A stretch of 64,000 bases of DNA from Culex pipiens pallens. Its lineage: Eukaryota > Arthropoda > Insecta > Diptera > Culicidae. A program made the translations under genes and the position numbers. The notes under the pieces were generated by a model. That model worked only from the letters and a program-made list of their open reading frames with translations, ran no database searches and was not told the origin of the DNA. The stretch is from positions 194,508,788 to 194,572,787 of the forward strand of contig NC_068938.1 in NCBI RefSeq assembly GCF_016801865.2, written 5' to 3'. This document shows, one piece after another, positions 37,001 through 47,282 of the stretch (positions are counted from its first letter, which is position 1; every line of letters starts with the position of its first letter).

Positions 37001-37339
37001 TACCTGTCCGCTCCGGAGCGGGAACATTTGGCCTCGCTGATCCGGCTGACGCCGACGCAGGTCAAGATCTGGTTCCAGAACCATCGCTACAAGACGAAAC
37101 GGGCCGCGCACGAGAAGGGCTCGATGGACGTGGGATCGCACCAGGGCGGAGGACTTCCGTCGCCCCGGCGGGTTGCCGTTCCGGTGCTGGTCCGCGATGG
37201 AAAGCCCTGCCTGGGGGGGAGCAAACCCCACGACATGATGGCCGCGGCCGTTCAGCAGGCCCACCTGGCACTGCCGCCGGGCTTTCAACATGCCAGCTTG
37301 CTGCACCACGCGGCGGCCACCGGCCGGTGGTGGCCCTGA
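24940..37339 (+). CDS. vnd: Ventral nervous system defective, NK2-class homeobox transcription factor
   Basis: Coding exons 24940-25082, 31382-31812 and 36648-37339 join in phase (2 and 1) to give 421 residues. Domains in order: a tinman (TN) repressor motif FHISDILGH (about residues 74-82), a Ser/His-rich and then acidic linker (about 248-272), an NK2 homeodomain (about 286-345) with WFQNHRYKTKR in helix 3, including Tyr54 that defines NK2 binding to CAAGTG-type sites, and the NK2-specific domain RRVAVPVLVRDGKPCLGG (about 365-382). In flies vnd specifies the ventral neuroectoderm column by repressing ind and msh; that role is family knowledge. The homeodomain matches vnd and not scarecrow, bagpipe or tinman (for example SKAQTYELERRFRQQRYLS). 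At 421 residues it is shorter than the fly protein, mostly in low-complexity parts. Start ATG 24940 is the first in frame after a stop and has a G at -3. Further upstream exons or alternative starts cannot be excluded. Confidence 0.93.
25083..31381 (+). other. vnd: vnd intron 1 (6.3 kb)
   Basis: GTAAGT donor and ttacag acceptor. Less AT-rich islands lie at 26240-27000, 29460-30640 and 30900-31340; the remainder is AT-rich. It contains one MITE (28071-28293). The open frames I examined (for example 28659-28844, 29464-29863, 30150-30506) carry no domain. The islands are candidate neuroectoderm enhancers by position only. Confidence 0.6.
28071..28293. mobile_element. TA-flanked MITE, TACACAG family, copy 2
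   Basis: Begins TACACAGaaaaaaaaaatca and ends tttactgtgTA; terminal repeats match copy 1 at 21061. The interior has gtaattttacc words and inverted blocks (tgtaattttacctctag / gaggtaaaattacatc). Inserted in vnd intron 1. Confidence 0.85.
31382..31812 (+). CDS. vnd: vnd coding exon 2 with TN motif
   Basis: Encodes FLDNMKLPNSQRSSSHHNNN, then the tinman motif FHISDILGHKQQ (a Groucho-binding repression motif in this family), an acidic/Ser-rich middle and HARFTAYHPHHHPLFPAAAR. Acceptor cattacag|A; donor TTACTG|GTAAGT. Joining to exon 1 completes a Gly codon (gg+a). Confidence 0.9.
31813..36647 (+). other. vnd: vnd intron 2 (4.8 kb)
   Basis: GTAAGT donor, ttctttgcag acceptor. 31813-33130 and 35830-36647 are relatively GC-rich and look single copy; 33400-35800 is AT-rich with a MITE-like element at 34854-35302 and a decayed CAGTCCAG-family fragment at about 35430-35590. 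No independent gene seen. Confidence 0.6.
34854..35302. mobile_element. MITE-like element with poly-C tract, copy 3 (complete)
   Basis: Left end aaggctggtacaaatattttt plus gtttttgtcacccc with a long C run at 34888-34907; right end gggacaaaaacttttttaaatatttgcatcggcctt is its inverted counterpart. About 450 bp, no coding capacity. Relatives lie at 14685 and 20693. Confidence 0.8.
36648..37339 (+). CDS. vnd: vnd coding exon 3 with homeodomain and NK2-SD
   Basis: Starts with a Gln/His run ASQQQQHQQRLAQQ, then an acidic block (DDVDIEEGCDEIDMLEDTDD), the homeodomain and the NK2-specific domain, and ends in GRWWP with TGA at 37337-37339. Joining to exon 2 completes an Ala codon (g+ca). Residues that contact DNA in NK2 proteins (R5, Q50, N51, Y54) are all present. 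Confidence 0.95.
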
Positions 37340-37720
37340 ATCCGGAACGCCCCGGCCATTTGTACATAGTCGTAGTTCAATTCGCCGTCGTCTTCGTCGT
37401 CCAGTCATCGGATCCGTGTTACGTGTAATCACAGATTTTAGCGAAAGTCCGCAGTTAGTCTTAGGCCGAACAAAGCAAAAGAGTCTATTTAATTATATGT
37501 ATTTAGTTAATTTATAAGATTTTATTAAAATCAGGATTTCATTTCAACCAAAAAATAAGAAACGCTGGCAGCACTGCCCAACGCCTACTGCACCTAGTTT
37601 GCACTGCAATAACTTTACGTCGCGTTTTCAGAACCCCTCCCCCTCAGCAGTGCTGCCAGCGAACCCCAACAAAATCAACCATCTCTCAACAACCGTGTAC
37701 CGAAAAATCATCAATAAAAG
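37340..37720 (+). other. vnd: vnd 3' UTR with poly(A) signal
   Basis: Follows the stop codon. AATAAA occurs at 37713-37718, about 375 bp downstream, followed by an A-rich stretch. The block contains no other frame of note. Confidence 0.6.
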
Positions 37721-37914
37721 AAAATCCTCAAATCGAATAATAAAAAAAAACGCTTGAGTTTCATTTGTGAAGAGGCGGCTTCGCCGCCTGCTTTGACGAT
37801 GGACAAAATCCTTCCTTAAAACTTCCGGCGACCAACCAAGTCACAAAGTCAAACTCGAAACCGGATGTCATTTCATTCCAGAAGAGCAGTTCTCTAGGAT
37901 TTCGGTCATTCGAT
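37721..37914. other. Short spacer after vnd
   Basis: Contains the short inverted phrase gaggcggcttcgccgcctg (37771-37789, a GC-rich stem-loop), which might be part of the vnd transcript end. Nothing else. Confidence 0.35.
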
Positions 37915-39745
37915 TTTTTTGTATTTTTTAATCCGACTGAAACTTTTTTGGTGCCTTCGGTCCATATAATTTTCCATACAAATTCGGCAGCTGTCCATAC
38001 AAAAATGATGTATGAAAATTCAAAAATCTGTATCTTTTGAAGGAATTTTTTGATCGATTTGGTGTCTTCGGCAAAGTTGTAGGTATGGATACGGACTACA
38101 CTGGAAAAAAATAATACACGGTAAAAAAAATTTGGTGATTTTTTTATTTAACTTTTTATCACTAAAACTTGATTTACAAAAAAACACTATTTTTAATTTT
38201 TTTTATTTTTTGATATGTTTTAGAAGGCATAAAATGCCAACTTTTCAGAAATTTCCAGGTTGTGCAAAAAATCACTGACCGAGTTATGAATTTTTTAATC
38301 AATACTGATTTTTTCAAAAAATCGAAATTTTGGTCGTAAAAATTTTTCAACTTCATTTTTCGATGTAAAATCAAATTTGCAATCAAAAAGTACTTTACTG
38401 AAATTTTGATAAAGTGCACCGTTTTCAAGTTATAGCCATATTTAAGTGACTTTTTTGAAAATAGTCGCAGTTTTTCATTTTTTTTAAATTAGTGCACATG
38501 TTTGCCCAGTTTTGAAAAAAATATTTTTGAAAAGCTGAGAAAATTCTCTATATTTTGCTTATTTGGACTTTGTTGATACGACCTTTAGTTGCTGAGATAT
38601 TGCAATGCAAAGGTTTAAAAACAGGAAAATTGATGTTTTCTAAGTTTCACCCAAACAACCCACCATTTTCTATCGTCAATATCTCAGCAACTAATGGTCC
38701 GATTTTCAATGTTAATATATGAAACATTTGTGAAATTTTCCGATCTCTTCGAAAAAAATATTTTTGGAATTTTCAAATCAAGACTAACATTTCACAAAGG
38801 CCAAACATTCAATATTACGCCCTTTTAAAATGTTTGTCTTGATTTGAAAATTCCAAAAATATTTTTTTCGAAAAGATCGGAAAATTTCACAATTGTTTCA
38901 TATATTAACATTGAAAATCGGACCATTAGTTGCTGAGATATTGACGATAGAAAATGGTGGGTTGTTTGGGTGAAACTTAGAAAACATCAATTTTCCTGTT
39001 TTTAAACCTTTGCATTGCAATATCTCAGCAACTAAAGGTCGTATCAACATAGTCCGAATAAGCAAAATATAGAGAATTTTCTCAGCTTTTCAAAAATATT
39101 TTTTTCAAAACTGGGCAAACATGTGCACTAATTTAAAAAAATGAAAAACTGCGACTATTTTCAAAAAAGTCACTTAAATATGGCTATAACTTGAAAACGG
39201 TGCACTTTATCAAAATTTTAGTAAAGTACTTTTTGATTGCAAATTTGATTTTACATCGAAAAATGAAGTTGAAAAATTTTTACGACCAAAATTTCGATTT
39301 TTTGAAAAAATCAGTATTGATTAAAAAATTCATAACTCGGTCAGTGATTTTTTGCACAACCTGGAAATTTCTGAAAAGTTGGCATTTTATGTCTTCTAAA
39401 ACATATCAAAAAATAAAAAAAATTAAAAATAGTGTTTTTTTGTAAATCAAGTTTTAGTGATAAAAAGTTAAATAAAAAAATCACCAAATTTTTTTTTACC
39501 GTGTATTATTTTTTCCAGTGTAGTCCGTATCCATACCTACAACTTTGCCGAAGACACCAAATCGATCAAAAAATTCCTTCAAAAGATACAGATTTTTGAA
39601 TTTTCATACATCATTTTTGTATGGACAGCTGCCGAATTTGTATGGAAAATGATATGGACAAACTAATGATGCAAAATGGCTTCTTTGGGCATACCGAAGG
39701 CACCAAAAAAGTTTCAGCCGGATTAAAAAATACAAAAATTAAAAT
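37915..39745. repeat. Foldback element C, near-perfect 1.8 kb palindrome
   Basis: The arms 37915-38800 and 38815-39745 are inverted copies meeting near 38808. The mirrored 84-codon frames at 38174-38428 (minus) and 39191-39445 (plus) differ at two residues, showing very high arm identity. The inner sequence (aaatcaagacta, gatcggaaaatttcac) and outer sequence (tgtatggacagctgccgaat versus the 8.3 kb tgtccatacaaaaatgg) are related to foldback A. It would form a long hairpin RNA if transcribed. Confidence 0.93.
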
Positions 39746-41603
39746 TGAAGAAAAAAGACCGATTTCGTAGAGAATTGCTCAGAAGGAGAAAAAAAAACTC
39801 CAAATCTCGACAACAATTATCGATTTGGTTCGGTTGAGACCGATTCATCACCAAAGAACGACAAAAAACCCCTCCAACAATTCACTGACAATACAGAAAA
39901 CTTCTTCAAAAAAAGGGCAATCCGAAATAAAAAAGAATCGTCCCTTTGCGGAGGAGGAAGTGCGACACAATGGGGACTCATGCAGGCTCAGCATCCGTCC
40001 AGTGTCCGGCAAAGCCTGGAAAGGACAAGCACAAATTGGATAATATGGGAACGTCGGTCTCGGTGCTTGTCGTCGTCATCGAAGTTGGCTGGGTGTGGGT
40101 GAGAATGTTTGGTTGTTTTTGACGCGAAGCGGTGTGTGAAGGACTCCTGCTGCGTTGTTCTCGTCGTTATGAATGGAGAGTTGTAGAGTTTTGAGTTTGT
40201 TTTGTTTGCAGTTCCGGATGTCCTTTGATTTGATTTTGTTTTTTTTTTGCCGTAAAGTCGTTCAACGAGCGGAATTATTAACACTTGAGATGAGAGGAAA
40301 TAAATTGGAATTAAAGTCGAATTGAAATTCTTTTTGGAAAATAAACTCGCATTGATCGAAAAAAAGGACAATAGGCTTAGATTGAAAAGCAACATAATTT
40401 AAATCGAGTAAAAAGCATTCGGCATTTCTTTTTTCTTAAATTTTTATGTTTTTTTTTAATTTTAATTTATTTACGATTTTTTTGCAATTAAAGAACTTTC
40501 ATTTCTCGATTTGGATGAAACTTTGCACATGCATGCTATGTGTCAAAAGTTTTTCCATACAAGTCTCCATACAATTTTTGGGGCTGGTCATACAAAATGG
40601 GTTTGTAAATGTCTGAAATTCTGTATCTTGAGAAGGGATTTTCTGATCGACTTAGTGTCTTCGGCAAAGTTGTATGTTATGGTTAGAACTTTTTGGAAAA
40701 AATAAGTACACGGAAAAATCCGATTTTTTATTCAACTTTTCACCATCACTAAAAGTTATGTTCCCAGAATACGTACTTTTAATTCGAAATTAATAGATAG
40801 CTTTTAGGTAAACATTTCGTCGCATGTGTGCTATCTTGTGACACGTCAGCTGTTTTACAAAATCGAAACGAAGATTTTCGAGTTCTTTTTGTATTTTTTT
40901 TGCATTTTATAAATGCTTCTTGAAAGAAATGCATCCGTGGAAAAAGTGTTCTTGAATAGCATAGAAAATTTCTATCAATTTTCCCTCCGGAACATTGAAA
41001 AATGGAAGTTTAACCCAGGGTGATCACTCAAATCCCATTTTCAAATTTCCGACTTTTCCAGACTTTTCCGTAAACTCCATTAATAGGTATTTTAAACTCT
41101 GTTCAAAATAAGTTAATATCAACCATCGAAAAAATCTAAACAAATTGAAAAAAAAAATACTATTTTTTTTTGTAAAAATAGAAACTCAACAACAAACTCC
41201 TTAAAAAATACTTTAACAAATGGAAGCACTCATTGTTTTGAATCAGAGTAGAAACATAAACAAATAATAGTTTTTGAAAAATAACCGAACGCTTAAAAAT
41301 ACTTAAAATTCCAATGTTAGTTTTTATAACGGGCAAACGTATAATTTTTTATACTTCATTTCAACTAGCAATGGCAAAAAGTTAAAGGTAACTGAATAAA
41401 ACATTTTATTCTTAATTTGTTTAATCAAAGGACGCTTAAATCAAGATTACATGATTTCAAAAATTTAGAAAAAAATCTTGAAATTCGAAAAAAAAAATTT
41501 TTTTTAGTTCCCTTCTAAATTTTGTAAATATTGTTATTGATGCTGATTTATCCAGTTGTTAGTATTTAACTGTTTTATTTAAATAAAAAAAACAGTTTAA
41601 TAT
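39746..41603. other. Intergenic DNA
   Basis: 39830-40300 is less AT-rich and contains unsupported frames in both directions. Near 40540-40700, catacaagtctccatacaattttt and cttcggcaaagttgta echo outer arms of the foldbacks, so a decayed copy is likely. The remainder is AT-rich without features. Confidence 0.35.
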
Positions 41604-41791
41604 CATTCCAACTTACTTTATGCATTTTGATCAGTAGTGCGGTGCCTGTGTGGACGCGCAGTCCTGTTTTTTCGTGTTATTTTTCGTCTCTTTTGTGTCG
41701 CTGTTTGGGTGGGGGACGCGAAGTCGTGATTATGCAGGGTAATTTTTTTTGTGTGCTTTTGTGTCGCTGTTCGTATGGGGTGAGTGATTGT

Positions 41792-42108
41792 AAAAGTAAA
41801 TCTTTCCCAGTTCCTGAGGGGAACACCCTTGAAGAGTATTGGGGCCGGCATTTACAAAGCGGATTCAGTGGCAGTTTCATTCTCAACTTAATGTTAACAT
41901 GTTAGGGTTAATGATAACATTCCATAGGTCGCCTCCCTTAGGTGTCGTGATAAGGTCCAGTTTGTGACGATACACTACCTTCCCTTTACTAAGCAATCGA
42001 TTCCAGAAGGGAAAAGATCACCAGTTGTGTTGGTCCGAGCCGGGATTTGAACCCCGATCTACCGCTTACGAGGCGGAAGCGTTACCACTGGGCTACATGG
42101 CTCGGTCG
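41792..42108 (-). mobile_element. SINE with tRNA-Thr(CGT)-like head, inserted in the retroelement
   Basis: Flanked by a 12-base duplication gtgagtgattgt (41780-41791 and 42109-42120). On the minus strand the head (about 42104-42035) reads CCGAGCCATGTAGCCCAGTG, with a stem-loop CCGC-CTCGTAA-GCGG (anticodon CGT), T arm GGGGTTCAAATCCC and acceptor end GGCTCGG, a full cloverleaf with a 7-bp acceptor stem. The body continues for about 240 bp, too long for a tRNA gene. Confidence 0.85.
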
Positions 42109-42120
42109 GTGAGTGATTGT

Positions 42121-42370
42121 GGTAATCGAATTATAGTATCATTGGTGCGCTGGAAGTGGGGACACGAAATCGTGATTATTCAGGTTAATTTTTTTGTGTG
42201 CTTTTGTGTCGCTATTCGTATGGGGTGAGTGATTGTGGTAATCGAATAATAGCATCATTAGTGCGCTGGAAGTGGGGACGCGAAGTCGTGATTATGCAGG
42301 TTAATTTTTTTGTGTGCTTTTGTGTCGCTGTTCGTTTGGGGTGAGTGATTGTGGTAATCGAATAATAGCA
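42121..42370 (+). repeat. Tandem 116-bp monomers of the retroelement 5' region
   Basis: gtgtgcttttgtgtcgct recurs at 42196 and 42312 (116 bp apart) and earlier at 41751, which is also 116 bp away once the SINE and its duplication are subtracted. Monomers contain gcgaagtcgtgattatgcag and gtaatcgaataatagcat. Tandem 5' monomers of this sort act as promoters in some non-LTR elements; here that is inference. Confidence 0.8.
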
Positions 42371-43140
42371 TGACGTACTGAATTATTTGTGTCTTGAGCG
42401 TAATTTTCGTTGAGTAATTGGTGTTTTTTGTGATTGTTTTTGGTGATCTTAATTAATTGTTTTGTGATTTTCAAAGCCCTTCCTATATCATCGTTGATCG
42501 GAAGGCACGGCGTCGGGTAAATTGTGTATAGTTTTTTGAATAAGGTTTTATTTTTTATGGTGAAAAAGCTATTTCTATATAATGATCGAAAGACGCACTG
42601 ACATTTTGGATTAATTAAAAGTGGAGTGAAATAATTGTGTGTGGGTGACTTTGTGTGTCAACCAAAAAGACCTTCTCATAGCATCGTTGCTCGGAAGGCT
42701 CGCCGACGGGTCTGTTATGAAAGTCCTCCCCATAGCGTCGTAGCTCGGGAGGCATCGAAAAGCCAATACCTTATCCTACTAACCCAAAAAAATATTAATC
42801 ACGTGATGCTTGAAGGAGATGCTGTGGATTCAACGGTCTCAAGCGGTATCAACAAGTATATAGCGAAAAACTATGTGCTTGATGAGTCTGCAACTTCAGC
42901 TATCGGACTAACATGCCTCCCTTTCGTTGAACTGCAGGCTTCTTGGGAGGGCGCCGGTATTGACTAATAAAGTAGGGATCTTCAGAGGTTAAACAGTGAA
43001 CGGATGGTTGGCTCCCACTGATCATTTTTGATTCATTGTTTAACTTCAGCTGATCTGTCAATAACGGAGTAGCAGCTCATTGGCAGTCAACCATGCTCAT
43101 GCTCATGCTCATGCTCATTCCAACTTACTTTATGCATTTT

Positions 43141-44115
43141 TTTATGTAAAATGTTCGAAGAGACAAATTCTTTAAACATATTTGTATTAACTTTAAAAAA
43201 AATCTTATTTTTTTTTGTTTAATGTTAATGTTTCAATTTTTTTTCCATTTTGAACGATCAGCGATTTGATTTTATCCGATATTTAAGTTTTCCGTATGTT
43301 TGGTATGTATGTAGCTATAATAATTCACCCATACTAAAGTTCAAGATTAACCTTTGGAAAAAAAATATTTCAAATAACTTAATTAATATTTTCCACCAAA
43401 AAAACCATTGCTAAACTTTAGTTTGGATCTTTTTTCAAATATTCAATTAATATTAAAACAGAATCATAACTTTAGGCTGGCCATAATCGTTAAAATTAGG
43501 TTCAATTTTTCTATTAGTTTTTCATTAACTTTGCTGTTGTTTTTAGTTAAATTTGTTACATGGATAAATCTTGTTTGATAAACACGAATACGTAAAATCT
43601 TTTGATTCATTCAAATGCATACAATATATGTTAGGATTTTTAATGTCTTTAATGGCCTTTTCATTCTGAAATAGATTGAAATAGTGAAAGGAACCTTTAA
43701 TTTAAAGTAAGTTACTGAGGAAAACACGACTGAATTAAATTTGAAAATTGTACAAAAAATCACAAAATTATTCAAGAGTTAGAAAATAATTTTCAAACAA
43801 AAATGCTTGTGGTTTTCCGACTTTGCCCCACTTTATGACAAAAACAAATCAAAAATTGCCGACTTTTCCCAGATTTTTTGGGGAATTGGCGAATTCCCGA
43901 CTTTTTCTCGACTTGAGTGGCCACCCTGCAGGTTTAGTTTCTGCCTCACAAAGATATTGAATCGATGAACATGGGGTTTTTATCAGCGTCACCTAATTAG
44001 CCAACTTTCGATGTCTCGAAACTGTAAAATGTAAAAAATAACTTTTATGAAATTTTCTGATCTTTTCAATAAGAATATTTCAAATGTGTTAAAATCCAAT
44101 CTAAAATATTAAAAA
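43141..44115. other. AT-rich intergenic DNA
   Basis: No coding frame or repeat ends recognised. tttgccgactttgcccc-like phrases near 43810 and cagattttttggggaattggcgaattcccgac (43870-43902) hint at old repeats. Nothing firm. Confidence 0.3.
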
Positions 44116-44236
44116 TATTAGCTACCTACTATGTTACGTAGAGTTGTTCATAACATAAAATAACATATTTTTGCCGAAGACAGCAAAACGTTTTGAGGCT
44201 TTATTGAGGAATCATAACTATTTTGACAAAGAACTT

Positions 44237-44590
44237 TGTCCTAAGGTTTCTATACGTGGTGTCAATCCAAAATTTTCGCGAAGCGAAAACGTTACGTGAC
44301 GAATTCCCCTCTCGGCAAATTTCCCCTCTTTTTGGTGCACGCTGGTTGGATGAACGAACGTTTCCCAATCAGTCGATCGAGAGACGTGAGATTGATGTAT
44401 CTAAAATCTCCCCCACTCCACCTCATAATTTTCGGATCGTCGACGAGCCAACAAAACTCGGCTCGGTCGGTCCCGAAAATTCATTCTATTGCTGGACGAC
44501 GACGAGGACACATCAGAAGCAGATAGCCTGGTGGCCCGGTAGCAGACGGCCTGGAGGTCCCAGAGCAGATGGCTTGGGGCAAGGACCAGC
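44237..44590. other. GC-rich leader before satellite array 2
   Basis: Relatively GC-rich. It contains tttcccaatcagtc (CCAAT-like, about 44366) and the repeated words gcagatagcctgg / gcagacggcctgg / gcagatggcttgg (44518-44580). A 123-codon frame spans it without recognisable motifs. Its position matches that of the CCAAT/TATA leader before array 1, although no good TATA box is present here. Confidence 0.4.
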
Positions 44591-46430
44591 TTAGACATGC
44601 CGGTCGCGTGAGTCGATCATTGGAACTGGCCACCACCTGGAGTGGCCGGAGGCCCCGCGGATGTTCCGATGGGGGGACATTTTCCGGACCGTAAGAGTTG
44701 TGGCAATATGGGTATCAAACTTTATGGTTTTTGATACCGGACATGAAATTTGACATTTTGGCAGTAGTGGCCACAATCCGGAGTGGCCGGAGGCCCCGCG
44801 GATGTTCCGATGGGGGGACATTTTCCGGACCGTAAGAGTTGTGGCAATATGGGTATCAAACTTTATGGTTTTTGATACCGGACATGAAATTTGACATTTT
44901 GGCAGTAGTGGCCACAATCCGGAGTGGCCGGAGGCCCCGCGGATGTTCCGATGGGGGGACATTTGCCGGACCGTAAGAGTTGGGGCAATATGGGTATCAA
45001 ACTTTATGGTTTTTGATACTGGATATTAAATTTGACATTTCGGCAGTAGTGGCCACAATCCGGAGTGGCCGGAGGCCCCGCGGATGTTCCGATGGGGGGA
45101 CATTTTCCGGACTGTAAGAGTTGGGGCAATATGGGTATCAATCTTTATGGTTTTTGATACTGGATATGAAATTTGACATTTCGGCAGTAGTGGCCACAAT
45201 CCGGAGTGGCCGGAGGCCCCGCGGATGTTCCGATGGGGGGACATTTGCCGGACCGTAAGATTTGGGGCAATATGGGTATCAAACTTTATGGTTTTTGATA
45301 CTGGATATGAAATTTGACATTTCGGCAGTAGTGGCCACAATCCGGAGTGGCCGGAGGCCCCGCGGATGTTCCGATGGGGGGACATTTTCCGGACCGTAAG
45401 AGTTGGGGCAATATGGGTATCAATCTTTATGGTTTTTGATACTGGATATGAAATTTGACATTTCGGCAGTAGTGGCCACAATCCGGAGTGGCCGGAGGCC
45501 CCGCGGATGTTCCGATGGGGGGACATTTGCCGGACCGTAAGATTTGGGGCAATATGGGTATCAAACTTTATGGTTTTTGATACTGGACATGAAATTTGAC
45601 ATTTTGGCAGTAGTGGCCACAATCCGGAGTGGCCGGAGGCCCCGCGGATGTTCCAATGGGGGGACATTTGCCGAACCGTAAGAGTTGGGGCAATATGGGT
45701 ATCAAACTTTATGGTTTTTGATACTGGATATGAAATTTGACATTTTGGCAGTAGTTGCCACAATCTGGAGTGTCCGGAGGCCCCGCAGATGTTCCGATGT
45801 GGGGACATTTGCTGGACCGTAAGAGTTGGGGCAATATGGGTATCAAACTTTATGGTTTTTGATACTGGACATGAAATTTGACATTTTGGCAGTAGTGGCC
45901 ACCACCCGGAGTGGCCGGAGGCCCCGCGGATGTTCCAATGGGGGGACATTTGCCGAACCGTAAGAGTTGGGGCAATATGGGTATCAAACTTTATGGTTTT
46001 TGATACTGGATATGAAATTTGACATTTTGGCAGTAGTTGCCACAATCTGGAGTGTCCGGAGGCCCCGCAGATGTTCCGATGTGGGGACATTTGCTGGACC
46101 GTAAGAGTTGGGGCAATATGGGTATCAAACTTTATGGTTTTTGATACCGGACATTAAATTTGACATTTTGGCAGTAGTGGCCACAATCCGGAGTGGCCGG
46201 AGACCCCGCGGATGTTCCGATGGAGGGACATTTGCCGAACCGTAAGAGTTGGGGGAATATGGGTATCAAACTTTAAGGATTTTGATACTGGACATGAAAT
46301 TTGACATTTCGTTAGTAGTGGCCGGAGGCCCCGCGGATGTTCCGATGAGGGGACATTTGCCGGACCGTAAGAGTTGGGGCAATATGGGTATCAAACTTAA
46401 TGATTTTTGATACTGGACATAAAAAGTTGC
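44591..46430. repeat. Satellite array 2, 141-bp units
   Basis: About 13 tandem units; agtggccgg recurs at 44641, 44782 and 44923 and on at the same spacing. Each unit has gtaagagttgtggcaatatgg, ctttatggtttttgatac, ttgacattttggcagtagtg and gccccgcggatgttccgatg. The unit is 47 codons long, so the minus strand stays open for 354 codons (46090-45026) reading MSPHRNIRGASGHSGLWPLL per unit. The last units near 46240-46430 are shortened. The core is shared with array 1 at 7.1-8.0 kb; the spacer is not. Confidence 0.95.
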
Positions 46431-46904
46431 ATTTGGCCATTATCTGAAATTAAGCAGTTAAAATATGCTAATGCTAAGCAGTTAAAATATATTGCTTATT
46501 AGGCAGGAAGTAATAAATAGACTACTGCGATGCACATTTTTTTGTGTCACTGTGAAAATCTGTTTCTGGAAATTTAGAATAACTATCTCGTAATCATTAA
46601 GAGCCCTGTAAAGGGTAGTTTTTAATGTCTGCTGTTCAAATTTCCTTTACTGCCGCCGATTGCTTGCAACAGCCTTGCAAAAATATTCCCGCATCTTGGT
46701 AACTTTCGAGTGGTGAAGGAAAGTAAATTGATTTCACTTCGATTTCTATTTCAGCTCCACTTGCAATTTCCGTCCCCTTAGTTCGATAGGACGGTTATTA
46801 TAAGGGGGGAATTTGGACCGGACATTCTAATCGAAAATTTCAACAATCATCTTGCAAAGTTCTTTGTCATACTGGTCATGTGTAACATAACCACCTGCAC
46901 CTTT

Positions 46905-47282
46905 TTTAGTCCAATTTCGAGCTGATAATCAAATAATTTTTAAATTTTGCAAAGAATTGTGTATATTTTCAAAAACGAACCTAATAACCGGTAAATAAAT
47001 GGGTAAATTGATTATTGTTTATGATATATACATTGTTTATGAAGAAAACCACGATATATCAAACTTTTCTTTTGCAAAAAATTATCTATTTGTAGATTTT
47101 TGCAAAAGAAAAGTTTTATATATCGTGGTTTTCTTCATAAACAATGTGTATACCATAAACAATAATCAATACTCGAATATACCTATTAATTTACCGGTTA
47201 TTAGGTTCGTTTTTGAAAATATACACAACTCCGTGCAAAATTCAAAAATTATTTGATTATCAACTTGAAATTGGACTTAAAA
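46905..47282. repeat. 378-bp near-perfect palindrome
   Basis: ttttagtccaatttcgagctg (46905) pairs with caacttgaaattggacttaaaa (47261-47282), and the arms meet near 47090 around aaaaaattatctatttgtagattttt. Inside, aacaatgtgtataccataaac mirrors gtttatgatatatacattgtt. It interrupts the right arm of the surrounding element. Confidence 0.9.

Larger units (their letters stand above)
41604..43140 (+). mobile_element. Retroelement with 25-bp target-site duplication and ATGCTC tail
   Basis: An exact 25-base direct repeat (cattccaacttactttatgc plus atttt) at 41604-41628 and 43116-43140 encloses a 1487 bp element. Its 3' end is a (CATGCT)n tail, as in non-LTR retrotransposons with simple-repeat tails. 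The 5' third holds tandem 116-bp monomers. A later part (42480-42960) contains three related blocks (catagcatcgttgctcggaa-like) and a 110-codon frame of unknown origin. No reverse transcriptase is present, so it is a deleted or non-autonomous copy mobilised in trans. Low divergence of the duplication suggests a recent insertion. Confidence 0.85.

Noticed and set aside
38174..39445. Two nearly identical 84-codon frames in opposite orientation
   Set aside because: They are mirror images in the arms of foldback C, not duplicated genes.
42035..42107. tRNA-Thr (CGT) gene on the minus strand
   Set aside because: The fold is complete, but it is the head of a 317-bp SINE with a 12-bp target duplication.
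42635..42967. Autonomous coding gene within the retroelement
   Set aside because: The 110-codon frame has no reverse transcriptase, nuclease or gag-like motif and lies inside the 25-bp duplication borders.
45026..46090. Real 354-residue repeat protein
   Set aside because: No leader, no splice sites and no end other than array decay; kept only as a finding to test by codon-position bias.
44591..46430. CRISPR-like array
   Set aside because: Units are contiguous 141-bp tandem copies without unique spacers, in a eukaryotic genome.
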